NCBI GenBank assembly: GCA_033239125.1
Contig: BSWB01000004.1
Location: forward strand, 28,393,501-28,457,500
Source: Fagopyrum homotropicum
Lineage: Eukaryota > Streptophyta > Magnoliopsida > Caryophyllales > Polygonaceae
Length of the DNA: 64,000 nt
Reading direction: 5' to 3'
Shown: one piece after another, positions 1 through 10,881 of the stretch
Numbering within the stretch: position 1 is the first letter of the stretch
Layout: each line of letters opens with the position of its first letter
The notes under the pieces: generated by a model
The model's input: the letters and a program-made list of their open reading frames with translations, nothing else
What the model was told of the DNA's origin: nothing
The model's database searches: none
Position numbers and translations under genes: made by a program

Positions 1-820
1 ATATCATAAGAGTGTTATACTTAGTGTTATTCTACGAAGTAACTAGACTATTATTGCAAGACCTGAGTTGACTAGATATTAGCGGTAAGACTACAAGTGA
101 GAGAAGAAGGGAAGTTTTTCTAGGTTGTATCTATGACTCAAAAGAAGCAGATAATAGATAGTTATATCCTAGGGTCGGAAACGCTAGGTAGAGACGTAGG
201 CGTTAGAGCCAAACTTCGTGAACATATCGTGTGTCGATCTTTATTTATTTCCGCAATTTAATTGTTTATATCGTGACTAACAAGTTTTTACAGGATTTAA
301 AGTCAAGACCTTGAGATTCACTTCAAGGCCTTGATAAATAGTCTTGTCACATGTTTCAAAGATTGACTTCAAGGCCATGAAATTCATTTCAAAGCCTTGA
401 CATCGTAGAGATAAATTTATATACTCTATTCAACCCCCCCCCTTTCTAGAGTATCTTTTTACTTATTTTATCCCCTGTTTGGTTCTTCGATTGGTACCAG
501 AGCTAGCTCACATATATTTGATTTAACTATCAGTGAGATTAATCATGAACTTTGTAGGTGATGGAGGATTCGCTCAAAGAAGATCCACCAATCGACCACC
601 CCTTTTCTGTGGAAACAACTTTACACTGAAGATCTCTAATGCAAATGTTTGTTATTGATCAGGATATGGAACTCTGGGACATTGTCAAGAAAGGTCCAAA
701 ATACCAACCACAATTGTTGAGGGAGTTGATGTTCCAAAACAAGAGGATGAATACAATCAAGCTGATTTAAAAAGTGTGGCTAAGAATTTCAAAGCTATGA
801 ATCTACTCTATTGTTTAGAC
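1..820 (+). mobile_element. Ty1/copia 5' end relic (LTR tail, PBS, gag fragment)
   Basis: A primer-binding site complementary to initiator tRNA-Met, TGGTACCAGAGC, lies at 492-503. This places the preceding AT-rich stretch as the probable tail of a 5' LTR, although its start is outside the window or unrecognisable. Downstream, about 545-815 reads in two frames as a copia gag N-terminus: a PPLFCGNNF block, then, after a frameshift near 620, MELWDIVKKGP followed by an acidic stretch ending in KSVAKNFKAMN, which is typical of the plant copia gag family. The fragment then runs into unrelated Ty3 sequence, so the element is truncated. Family assignment is from remembered motifs; no intact frame remains. 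Confidence 0.7.
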
Positions 821-951
821 TTATTTGACAAGTCTTTGATGAAACTTCTATAAAAACTTGCATGTCCAAGGAAGCTTCTTACCCCTTTAACAGATAAAGG
901 TGGAGGTAGCTTCTGAATAGTCTCGATCTTTGCCCTATCCACCTCTGACGA
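821..951 (-). mobile_element. Ty3/gypsy reverse transcriptase scrap (Tat/Athila-like)
   Basis: Read on the minus strand, this stretch encodes a short piece of the RT thumb region, with a VDRAKIE-like block, then GVRSFLGHASFYRRFIKD, the hallmark segment just before RNase H in plant Ty3 pol. It sits between the copia gag fragment and the end of a Tat-like LTR. It is therefore the target into which that LTR-element inserted, or a deletion remnant. It is too short for a finer family call. Confidence 0.65.
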
Positions 952-1154
952 TGCTAAAATCCTAAGGTTGTTGTCTTTTAGCTTAAGTCAAAGTAATTGC
1001 CTAACGTTAAACTAGTTGGTTTGTATAGTGCAAGGAAGGGTCGATCCCAAGAGAGCTTTGTCAAGTAATGATAAATTTCAATTATCGATAAATATAACCA
1101 AATGGGGGGGGGGGTGAATTTTAACGAAACAAGACAAAAGCAAAACGAGAACAA

Positions 1155-4100
1155 CAGGCACGGATAGAAAGGTGGGCTAGGGTTTGCTCTAGCCCACCCA
1201 AATTTTTTATTTTAGTCAAATAAAAAAAATTGATTATTCCCCTAAACCCTACTGATTTACCCTTTCAAACTATTTTTTTCGATGTTCCCGATCGGCCGAT
1301 CCAACATCTTCTAACAAACCGCCATATTCAACCTTCAAGGCTCCAAAGTCCATGCTTCGGGCTCTAGCAGAACGCCTGAACCGTCGTTGCACTACTGCTG
1401 CCAGTTGTACTCCGAATCTCCGATCAGTGCTCCGCCGTTGCACCACTGCCGCAGTGCCGCCACATCAACTCTCGTCTCTAGCTATTTTGCGGCATACAGT
1501 CAAGAATTGAGCAAGTAAATTTCTTTCTCCAACTCTTTCAAGAGCAGACGAAGTGACTTGTGTTGTGCATAAGCATAATCTGTTTTTATTGTGTTGAAAC
1601 TTGAATTTGTAAATCTCTAATGAATTGATTTTGTCCCAGCAAAAGTGCAGAACCTATTTTTATACTCAATTACTTATATAAAATTGGACATGTAAGGCTG
1701 TAAATTTTTGGCTTGGCGTGTTGCAGGCTACAACTATTCATAGACTCACTATATACTCTACTCAATCTACTCTTACAAGCCTACTCACCCTACTGACAAA
1801 TTCTACCATCTAAGCACTAAATGACAAATTGCAGTAAATTTTACTCACTTTATACATTTGGTTTGGCGTGTTGCAGACTGCAGTAACATACTAACATTCA
1901 TTATTTCATTATACTACACTATCTTCAAGATTAACTTTTGGACTTTCTTTTGATTTGATTTTTATTATTTTCTATATATAACATATTACTTTATGAACCA
2001 ATACTTTTATATTGTATAATTTATTAAATATGAAGCCTATCGAATGTAGTATGATGAGTTACAGTATATTATGTCTTTTAATTTTGTTCATTTTTATTAA
2101 TTTATTAGATATACTAAGTTATAAAATAGTTTATTCATCAAATAGTTGATTTAGCATGTTATATTTATTTATTTGTTTTGTGTTTTAGGTGCAATGACAT
2201 ATCAACCTCAAATTCATAAGCCTAAAAAGATTCAAAGGAAGTTAAACTCGTATTTTCAGAAAAATGATGTTCAGATGTCTGATGTTCTAAACTTTGATGA
2301 CCAAGAGCCTTTGGTATCTCCAAGAGTATGTGAACACAAGGATGCTAATTATATTGAACGTGATCCGGGAAAACGTCCTCCAATCTCTTCATACAACATT
2401 AACGAGCGAGATGGTATTCGAAAAAGATATGTTGAGTATGGTCCTTATCAACCCAAATTACAAGAGTATCCATCACATCTTTGCGGGGATCAACATCGCA
2501 GATTTAATGGTAAGTGGTTTGAAAGATATTGTTGGCTTGAGTACTCTGATAATTATAAGGCATATTGTTTTCCATGTTTTCTTTTTGAAAATAATCTTGG
2601 AAAACAAACTTTGTTCACTTCGTTGGGATTTGATAATTGGAGAAGGGTTAATGGGGCACAATGCGTCTTTAAGAAGCATATAGGGAAGACTGGTTCGGCA
2701 CATTATAAATCTATGCAGGATTGGCTAAGCTTGAAACAGGTTTGTGGGAATATTGAAAGAGCAATAAATCCACAACCAGCAAAAGTGGTGCAACAGAATC
2801 GCTTGCGGCTTAAGGCTACAATATAGGCCGTAAGATTGATGGCAAAGCAATCACTTGGTTTCAGAGGTGATGATGAGTTTGTGGAGTCATCTAATCGGGA
2901 CAATATTATTGAAACTGTGAAAGCATTTGGGAGAATAAATGAGAAAATTGCAAAGATCACCTTATAAAATGCCCCTGGAAATGCTATGTATATTGCTCCA
3001 AATATTCAAAAACAAATTCTTAACATTTTTGCGCGAAGAGTAAGAAAAAAGATTTGCGAAGAGCTTGGAGTCTCTAAGTTTTGTATACTTGTTGATGAAG
3101 CAGTTGATGAGGGTAAAAAGGAGCAAATGGCTATCATCTTGAGGTTTTTCGATCGTGATGGGTTTATTCGTGAACGATTCTTTCATGTTGTAAGTGTTAC
3201 CGATACTTGTGTAGTAACTCTTAAGGGTAAGATTGACCAGGTTTTCACCGAGAACAATCTTCAAGTTGAAAACTTAAGAGGTCAAGGATATGATGGTGCT
3301 AACAACATGCATGGTCAATGGAATGGATTACAAGCACTATTTTTGCAAGAATGTCCATACGCATACTATGTACATTGCTTTGCTCATCGCCTACAACTAG
3401 CTTTAAATATAGCAACTACGGATGTGAATGATGTCTACTTGTTTTTTGAGATGTTAACTAGTATCATAAATGTTGTTGACTCATTTGCTAAGCGTGTTTC
3501 TGAATTGAAAAGTCTTCAAGAAGTTGAAGTTGTGGAATGAATTGCTTCTAGGGAACTTGAAACCGGTCAAGGAGCTAATCAAACATGTAATCTACAAAGA
3601 GCAGGATCTACACGGTGGAGTTCAAGGTATTCTTCTATCAAGAACTTGATGAAATTGTTTAATTCAACTAGTTCTGTTTTGGAAAACATGATTGATAATG
3701 GTCTTACTGGAAAAATACGTGGACAAGCTTTGGGCGCTTTCAGAGCTATAAGATCATTTGAATTTGTATTTTGTTTATAATTAATGGAGGCTACTATGGA
3801 AATCACAAATGCTCTTTGTAAGTCACTACAAGAACAATCTCAAGAAATTGTAAATGCCATGAATGTCGTTTCAAGCACTAAAGGTCGTCTTGAAAAGTTG
3901 AGAGAAGAAGGTTGGGTTGGTTTATTTGCTAGTGTTGTCTCATTTTGTGCCTCACATACCATTGTTGTTCCAGACTTTGATGCTCCTTATTTGAAAGGTA
4001 CTGGCCGTCCTTCTCAACAACATAATTGTGTAACCATTGAGCATTATTACGGGGTTCAAGTATTTTTATGCCGTAATTGATTTTTAGTTGATGGAATTGA

Positions 4101-4785
4101 ATGAGCGGTTTAATGAGAAAACAAGGGAGCTTTTGGTTCTTAGTTCGTCATTGGATCCTCGATTTGATTTCCAATCATTTGATATAGACAACATCTGTAG
4201 TTTAGCTGAGAAGTATTATCCTGAGATTTGCCGAATTTGGATGACTTAAGAAGTGAGTTGGAGCATTTTGAGTATCAGTTCTCTAAACTAGAGCAATTTC
4301 AGAATTTGAGCACCCTTTCTGAGTTGTGTTTAGAATCTGTTAGAACGAGAACACCATTTGGGTTGATTGATAGATTGATTCATTTAGTGATGACTCTTCA
4401 TGTATCTACAACTACAATAGAGAGAGCATTTTCAGCTATGAAGATTATTAAGAACCGACTTTGAACTAAGATGAGTGATGGATTTCTTTCTGATTTGATG
4501 ATAGTGCATATGGAGAAAGACATTGTTGATACTATTGATTCAGATTCAGTTATCGATGATTTTTATGCTTTAAGTAATAGAAGGGTACAATTTAAGTAGT
4601 TAAATTTGTATTAGTATTGACTTTTTAGCTTGAATGATTTTACTTCATATTGATGTTGGATTTAGTTTTTTATTGAATCATCTATTTGACTTTGAATAAT
4701 GAAGTGTTTAGGTATATATGTATATTGTCAAACGTTTTTTAATAAATTTAGCCCATCCAAGTTATTTATTTTGGATCTGTCCCTG
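1155..4785 (+). mobile_element. hAT DNA transposon, complete with TIRs and 8-bp TSD
   Basis: The ends are short imperfect terminal inverted repeats: CAGGCACGGAT at 1155-1165, and the complement of CAGGGACAGAT at 4775-4785 (9 of 11 match). They are flanked by an identical 8-bp target duplication GAGAACAA at 1147-1154 and 4786-4793. TIR type, 8-bp TSD and the coding region all fit the plant hAT group carrying TTF-type zinc-finger/DUF4371 transposases. Subterminal GTGGGCTAG and CTAGCCCACCC at about 1172-1199 form a local inverted repeat. The element interrupts a Tat-like LTR. The coding part occupies about 2194-4599. About 1 kb of AT-rich 5' leader (1200-2190) has no recognisable gene. Confidence 0.9.
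2194..4599 (+). pseudogene. Degenerate hAT transposase (TTF zinc finger, DUF4371, dimerisation domain)
   Basis: Start chosen at the ATG opening MTYQPQIHKPKK; an in-frame ATG lies 21 nt upstream, but AG directly precedes GTGCAATG, suggesting an exon start there. In order: a nuclear-localisation-like lysine-rich start; the conserved ERDPGKR and YGPYQPK blocks; a TTF-type zinc finger (WLEYSDNYKAYCFPCFLF); a DUF4371/RNase H-like part with ILVDEAVDE, GQGYDGANNM and YYVHCFAHRLQLAL; and a C-terminal hAT dimerisation segment (LHVSTTTIERAFSAMKIIKN). The frame is cut by stops at 2826, 2967, 3540, 3780, 4080 and 4464, plus frameshifts around 4080-4230, so it cannot make an active transposase. The last readable stop is at 4597-4599. 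Intact TIRs mean the copy could in principle be mobilised in trans. Confidence 0.9.
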
Positions 4786-5504
4786 GAGAACAAGTAAAGA
4801 TGAGATAATAGAATGGAGAAAATAGCTACACTAGGTTGAGTCTTAGCATGCACACTACTTTGGTTGATTCTTTTTATAAGTTATTCATCAATGTCTCGTC
4901 TTGATCTTAAATATGTGTTGAGCCAACCGACATCAACACAACTTAACAAGTTTAGTGATCCGTAAACCTGCAAGATCAAAGCACAAGTTAGCATTTTAAC
5001 AAAGACAAAGAGATACAAAGAAAGCATAAACACCGTTAGACTTTCTTTATAATTATATTCCTTATCCCTGTAAAAAATACAACCAACTTTCACCTAAAGG
5101 GTTACTACTAGATTAAGGACCCGAACCCGGAGTTAATTAATCCTAATTCTTTGCATGCAATTAGACACTTAAGGTGATCAATCTAAGTGGTAAGAAACAT
5201 GCAAACATAAGTTAAAGCTCAAGGAATACAATACATATGACTGAATAATACTTATATTGATAGACTTACAACCAAAGCAGCAATACAACTTCAAAACAAC
5301 TCAATGTAGCAAGGAACTTAGAAACTCATTACACTTGGAAGTAAGGAAAAATAGAGCTTAAGTGGGAAAATGATGGATGATCCTAGCAATCAGCCATGAC
5401 CCTATTTATACTAAAATTGACAATAAATGGGAGTAAATGGCCGTCCTAAACAACCACCTTTAATGCATAAAGGTGGTGTGAACAGCCGGAGTAAAGTCCT
5501 CTGG

Positions 5505-5920
5505 CGCTAAACTGCGGGGGCGGCCTTGCAGAGCCGCATGGGCGGTTTAGGCCAAAACGCTTGATCGTCTTCTTGGCCGCAGGGGCGGCCTGACACTCCC
5601 GCAGGGGCGGGTCTTTAATGCTCTCAAACGTCTGATTCTTCATCTTTCTGTCGCTTCTGATGTCCAGCCGCAAGGGCGGCCCAATGTCACCACAAGGGCG
5701 GTGACACTGGCTCTTCGGCTTCACATCTCCACGGGTTGGTCCGTAGACAGAGGCGCAGAGGCGCCGGCTTCGCTTCTTCAGGGTAACTCACCGCAGGGGC
5801 GTCCAAGGGTGGCCTCAAGGGCGGTGACATGCTTGTTCCGGGCGCTAGTGAAGGCGCATGCTGCGTTCCGGAGTGCAGTGCCACCCGTAGGAGCGGTGAC
5901 ACTTCTCCGCGGGGCGGTGT
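5505..5920. repeat. GC-rich array of degenerate CCGCAGGGGCGG motifs inside the LTR
   Basis: In an otherwise AT-rich LTR this 400-bp island carries about ten imperfect copies of a CCGCARGGGCGG-like dodecamer, e.g. near 5512, 5577, 5598, 5670, 5690, 5790, 5814, 5888 and 5908, spaced irregularly at 15-60 bp and sometimes followed by TGACA. Several form complementary partners on the two strands. There is no coding support. Its place in the LTR suggests a promoter/enhancer or chromatin-related role, but that is inference. Confidence 0.6.
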
Positions 5921-6095
5921 GGCAACAGAAGCTTGTCTTCGTGAATGATCTTCAACTCCCAAGTGCTTCTAACATCTCTTTTGCTTCTTTTACACTTCTT
6001 CTTCTCGATTAAGATGTTAGCAACACAAACCGACTCTAAGACACTATAAAGATGCTAAAAACTATCTTAATTGATAGTGATTCCATCACCTATCA

Positions 6096-6591
6096 AACTC
6101 CCCTATACTTAGACCTTTTACTCGTCCCGAGTAACAAATGTGACAACAGTTCAGCAAATCAAAGCCTCAGGAAGCATGGTGCAGAAAAATAGATTAGGGA
6201 ATCAAGAGAAAAACCAAGAAAGAAAGAAAGAAAAGAGAGAAAATGAGAAGAAAGTGAGAACTACCATCCTGATTGCTCCAAGAGAGAAAAGAGAGAAAAA
6301 TAGATAAGGGCTCAGCTTTTACTCTGAAGATGTATTCTTCTTTTCTTCATGCTTGCTCCATTGGAACCTTGAATCCGGGCCATCACGAGGCTTGATCCTC
6401 GGATATGATCAATAATGCATGAAAGCTCTCCAAAATACCTACAAAACCGACAAATGCTCGTGTAGACATCTATTTCGACGATATGACTCGATAAAGCATA
6501 AAACGTCCCGAACATGTGAAAAATCATGCATGAATGAATGTAAAAGCTACCTAAAAGAGCGCCTAATCTAGTGTCATAAATCACGTCATCA
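6096..6591 (-). mobile_element. Junction of two minus-strand Tat-like pieces
   Basis: 6096-6310 is the 3' non-coding tail of the element whose LTR starts at 6095. It includes a GACGAGTAAAAGG phrase and a purine tract, plus an (GAAA)n-rich stretch at 6220-6260. From about 6311 to 6591 the minus strand begins a different LTR with TGATGACGTGATTTATG. It is preceded on its upstream side by GGGGACGAGCAAGCGACAAG and a GTATGGGG polypurine tract, and it resembles the plus-strand LTR starting at 28200 (shared TTTAGGTAG and ATAGATGTCTACA). The LTR is cut after about 280 bp. Confidence 0.6.
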
Positions 6592-8475
6592 AAATACCCC
6601 ATACTTGTCGCTTGCTCGTCCCCGAGCAAGGTCCAAATGTAGGCTACGAGATGGCGTGAGTTATGAATGCGGAAAAACAGAAAATCTTTTTGGAAATGTG
6701 CTTCAAGTCTATATTACCTTCATAGTTATGTTTAATGGCAATGGATGAGTAATCGTGCATTAAAAGAATAGAGACACGGAAAGACAATCACACTTAACTC
6801 GAAAATATGTATGAAAGGCAAAAACGAGAATGTCAAGATGATCATGAGAATATCCAATCTAGATCACTAAGTCATACACATATGCAAATAGGTCACAAGG
6901 ACTTAGGAAAGAAGAGGTCAACAAACGTGATGATAGGGTGGGAATTTTTCAAGTCAAGTGGTGCTAATACGGGAAAGGAACTAAACCATAACACTTTTAC
7001 TCGTTTGGAAGCGGTAGGAATTATTCCTGGTAGTGGAATGATTCCGAATCAATCAAAAACTATGTTTGGTTGGAGGACTTTTAATACATGAATATAATCC
7101 CATCATTTATATTTCCTTTCCTTACCCTTATCCGATTTCATTCCGTTTCCTTTCCACCGCTACAACCAAACGGAGAGTTATTCTTCATCCACCAAAGTGT
7201 AATTTTCTTCTTCTTTTCTTTCTTTTCTTTTTCTTTTTCTTTCCATTTTTATTCACTTTTTGAGACAATTGAATTGGTGTACAAAAGCCTAAACCTTGGT
7301 GATTAGCGGTCCTCGGAATTTTTCCGAGGTGCCTCACATTGGCACACATACCAAGGCTCGTTAGGACATTCAGTTTATCCAACTTTGGCAAGACACAAAC
7401 ACCCGATTATGTGAATGGTGAGGAGCTACTCGTCATCAAAACCAAAGTCCCCAAACCTACATTTTTTTTCTACACTTTTCACAACAATTTCAACTTCTTC
7501 ATTCACCACATTCATTCACTTCACATCACCCCATACTTGCTTTTTGCACACAACACACTATCATGCTCCTATTCCCGGATGGGTCAAAAGAGGTCAAATT
7601 TTTAATCAAATGAGGTGCTCAAACAACATGATCAAGATGAGAAGAAGAGAGATGAATTGCCTTAATCATTCCTAGATGATGTGTAAGAACTAGCATGTAA
7701 TTTCGACTATCAATTCTCAATTTAATTAAAACAAACATCATCATCACAATTCATACATAGGATTCAAGAGAAGTATTCAAGTCCACATATGCATGTATTC
7801 ATTCAACACACAAGGCCATCCATAGCCAATCCACAAAACCAAATTCATCATTAGGGACATATCTATACTTAGAAGCACGAAAATTTTTAATTTTTTTTTT
7901 GGAAATTTTGATATATGTATATACAATGCAAAACATGATAAGAAACGTGTGACTATAAAATGAAACTATCCTAGATGCGATCATGCAAAAGATCATGAAA
8001 ACCCCACCCCATACTTAAGAACCACAATGTCCCCATTGTGAAAGTTAAATAGAGAGTGAAATAAGTTCTCGCAATGTAAAATGTCAGAATGCCGGTATTT
8101 CGGTTCACTCAACTGGAGATGAAAGTGCAAGCTGCATCCATGAAGTACGGGCACACACCAAGGCAAACATGGCTCAACTCTCGGACCATCACTAGGGCAT
8201 CTAGACCGAGGTGAGGTTCTATTGGGTTCATCTCGGTTGGCTCAACACCATTTTGGTCGAGATGACCTTCATCACTTCCTTTGCATTTGTGCTCGAATCT
8301 TGCACTTCACTCCAATGAATCCATAAGGTCCACAATGGCCTCTTCCAAAAGAAAACACATATAGAAGCAAAAACGAAAACAAAAGCAAAACGAAAAGGGA
8401 AAAACGTGTACCAATGGGTTGCCTCCCACCAAGCGCTTCTTTGAGGTCATTAGCTTGACCATATTCTGGAGCTTC
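6592..8475 (-). mobile_element. 3' non-coding region of a minus-strand Tat-like element
   Basis: Between the end of pol (stop at 8476-8478) and the LTR start at 6591 lies about 1.9 kb without a coding frame. Just after pol the minus strand has AAGCGCTTGGTGGGAGGCAA (about 8418-8437), a phrase typical of this lineage; its counterpart follows the other integrase relic at 25075. A stem-loop CCTCGGAA...TTCCGAGG lies at 7311-7329, with a counterpart at 27642-27661. Clustered GACCGAGGTG-like motifs lie at 8205-8265. A MITE interrupts the region at 7000-7177. The small ORFs here look fortuitous. Confidence 0.65.
7000..7177. mobile_element. Tourist-like MITE (PIF/Harbinger type), copy 1
   Basis: A 178-bp element bounded by TTA on both sides (6997-6999 and 7178-7180). 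Its ends are degenerate inverted repeats ending in CGTTTGG / CCAAACG. The interior (GGAATGATTCCGAATCAATC, then a TCCATTCCG-like complementary half) closely matches the 181-bp copy at 22982-23162. No coding capacity. TTA target duplication plus CGTTTGGT ends is the usual signature of Tourist MITEs. Confidence 0.8.
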
Positions 8476-10622
8476 TACTCAAGGTGAATCGAGGCAAAGA
8501 CATAAACCGGGGCTTTCTGGATGTATTTCTTCAACCGGTGCTCATTCACCTTAAAGTTACCACAATGATCTCCTCAATTTCAACCGCTCCATGAGGAAAG
8601 ATCTTCCTCACCACATACGGGCCAGTCCATCTTGACTTGAGCTTTCCGGGGAAGAGATGTAGCCTTGAGTTGAAGAAAAGGACCAAGTCTCATTCACTCA
8701 ACTCCTTAGGTATGAGGCGCTTGTCATGCCACCGCTTGGTTCTCTCTTTGTAGATTCGGGCATTCTCAAAAGCATCGAGTCTAAGCTCCTCAAGTGCACT
8801 GATATCTAGAAATCTCTTCTCACCGGCCTCCTTAATGTCAAAGTTTAACCACTTTATGGTCCAAAACGCTCTATGCTCCATTTCGAACGGGAGGTGTCAA
8901 GACTTGCCATAAACCAACTTGTAGGGGGTTGTTCCAATTGGTGTCTTGAAGGCGGTTCTATATGCCCACAAGGCATCATCAAGCCTCATGGTCCAATCCT
9001 TTCTACCCCTTGACACCGTCTTCTCTAAAATCCCCTTAATTTACCGGTTGGAGATCTCGACTTGTCCACTTATTTGGGGGTGATAAGGTGTTGCAACCTT
9101 CTTAGTCACCCCATACTTGGCCAACAAAGCTCCTTCTAGCGGTGAAGTGCTTCCCTCCATCACTTATAGTTGCTCTTGGTGTTCCAAATCTCGGGAAGAT
9201 CGCTCGGTTAAAGAACTGCACCACTACCTTGGCTTCATTCGTGGGAGAGGCAATTGCTTCCACCCATCTAGATACGTAGTCCACCTCCAAGAGGATGTAG
9301 AGGTTGCCACATGAATAAGGGAATGGACCCATGAAGTCCACACCCCAAATGTCATATATCTCCACCTCTTGAATATTGTTCAATGACATCTCGTTTCTCC
9401 TTGAAATATTGCCCGTCCTTTCACAAGCGTCACATGCCACAACAAAATTTTGCACATCACGAAACAAATTAGGCTAGTAAAATCTGGATTGCAATACCTT
9501 GACACAAGTCTTATGTGAGCTTGTGTGTCCTCAACATGGTAGAGAGTGGCAATGCCGGATCACGCTCTCCATCTCATCCTTTGGAATACATCTTCAGAAT
9601 ACTCCATCCGGTTCTCTCTTGAACAAGAGAGGTTCACTCCAAGTGCCTCACGTCCTTAAAAAACTTCTTTCTTTGGGCAAAGGAAAAACCTGGAGGCACT
9701 TCTTCACAAACCAAGTATTTCACAATGTCCACGAACCATGCCTCTCTTACTCTAGTCACTCGGAGTAGACATTCCTCCACCACTTACAATTGCTCATCCC
9801 GCAATGAGTCATCAATTGGGATCTCATCTCTCTCAATCTCCAAGGGAGGAAGTCTACAAAGGTGGTTTGCCACGCAGTTTTCGGACCCCTTCTTATCTCT
9901 AATCTCCAAATCAAATTCTTGGAGAAGAAGGATCCACCGAATTAAGCGGGGTTTGGCATCCTTCTTTGTGAGCAAATAACATATCGCATCATGATCCGTG
10001 TACACAATCACCTTGGCTCCCACTAGGTATGACCAGAACTTCTCAAAAGCGTACACAATTGCTAGCAACTCCTTCTCGGTGGTGGCATAATTGAGTTGGG
10101 TCTCGTCTAGCGTCTTGCTATCATAGTAGATGGCGTGTGTAAGCCCATCTTTCCTTTGTCCAAGCACGGCCCCAACGGCCACATCACTCGCATCACACAT
10201 CACCTCAAATGGTAAGCTCCAATCCGGGGGTTGCATAATCGGGGCGGTGATCAAAGCATCCTTCAACCTATAAAAAGCTTCAAGACAATCCTTGGAGAAA
10301 ACAAACTCAACATCCTTCATTAGTAGGTTAGTGAGAGGCTTAAAAATTTTAGAGAAATTCTTAATGAATCTCAGGTAAAAACCGGCATGCTCTAAGAAAC
10401 TCCTTACCCCTTACACCGAGGTAAGTGGTGACAACAATTTTAGCTCTATCAACTTCATGCCTCTGTGAGAAACCAAATGTTTCAAAGCTATACCTTCATT
10501 AACCATTAAATGACATTTCTCTCAATTTAATCTCCTCACATCTTTTCAACAGCAAAGATAAATTAGCAAGGCAATCATCAAAGGAAGATGATAAACCGAG
10601 AAGTTATTCATGAACACTTCCC
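8476..10622 (-). pseudogene. Ty3/gypsy (Tat/Athila-like) pol relic: RT, RNase H, integrase
   Basis: Read right to left: RT C-terminal part from about 10622 (FMNNFSVY, LLLKRCEEI, then GVRSFLEHAGFY in another frame); an intact RNase H block at 10320-9784 with VMCDASDVAVGAVLGQ, TTEKELLAIVYAFEKF and VYTDHDAI; integrase at 9467-9102 with CDACERTG and DIWGVDFMGPFP and an ISDGGKHF core; and the integrase tail at 8881-8476 with LEELRLDAFENA and RWHDKR, ending in HLE. Several frameshifts and stops separate the pieces. The left end joins its own 3' non-coding region; the right end stops abruptly about 260 bp upstream of the GLYR2 start codon, and upstream RT, protease and gag are missing. Confidence 0.9.
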
Positions 10623-10881
10623 GCTGATTCCATCTTTTGTCCATCAAGAATTTCCCTTTATTTTTTTTATAGAAAACGGAGATTTGAAATCGGTGGTGAT
10701 AATTTTGTTTATTTTGTTATAGAAAACTCATTTGGGAAGTTCCTCTTTTGTCCAAGTGCCAATTGGGGATTTGTGGGGTTTTCTTCACTCCCTGCTGACT
10801 CCATCTCTAGTCTCAACTCTTCAGTTTATACTGCCATAGCTCAGAGTACCGGAGCAACTGAAGTGAAGCCGAGCAATCTCC
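10623..10881 (+). promoter_or_regulatory. Retained promoter/5'UTR interval of GLYR2
   Basis: Only about 260 bp separate the retrotransposon relic from the GLYR2 ATG. The stretch contains TTTTTTTTATAGAAAACG near 10661 and a near-repeat TTATAGAAAACTC near 10719. A C/T-rich leader follows (TTCTTCACTCCCTGCTGACT and onward), which looks like a 5'UTR. No canonical TATA box is convincing. The near-repeat CTGATTCCATC / CTGACTCCATC (10624, 10795) is probably chance. Confidence 0.4.

Larger units (their letters stand above)
952..6095 (-). mobile_element. Tat-like LTR (minus strand), split by a hAT insertion
   Basis: On the minus strand a putative LTR starts at 6095 with TGATAGGTGATGG, directly after a purine-rich tract (AGTATAGGGGAG), and ends near 952 with ...TTTTAGCA. 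The polypurine tract position means this is the 3' LTR of a minus-strand element whose body was lost to the right. Removing the hAT element and one copy of its target duplication (1155-4793) leaves about 1.5 kb. The part near 1020-1060 contains GGGATCGACCC, a phrase common near the ends of plant Tat/Athila-type LTRs. No ORF belongs to it. The boundary at 952 is inferred from TG...CA only. Confidence 0.6.

Noticed and set aside
7066..7675. Overlapping small plus-strand ORFs
   Set aside because: They fall in the Tat-like 3' non-coding region and a MITE and are low complexity (poly-Phe from T-rich DNA).
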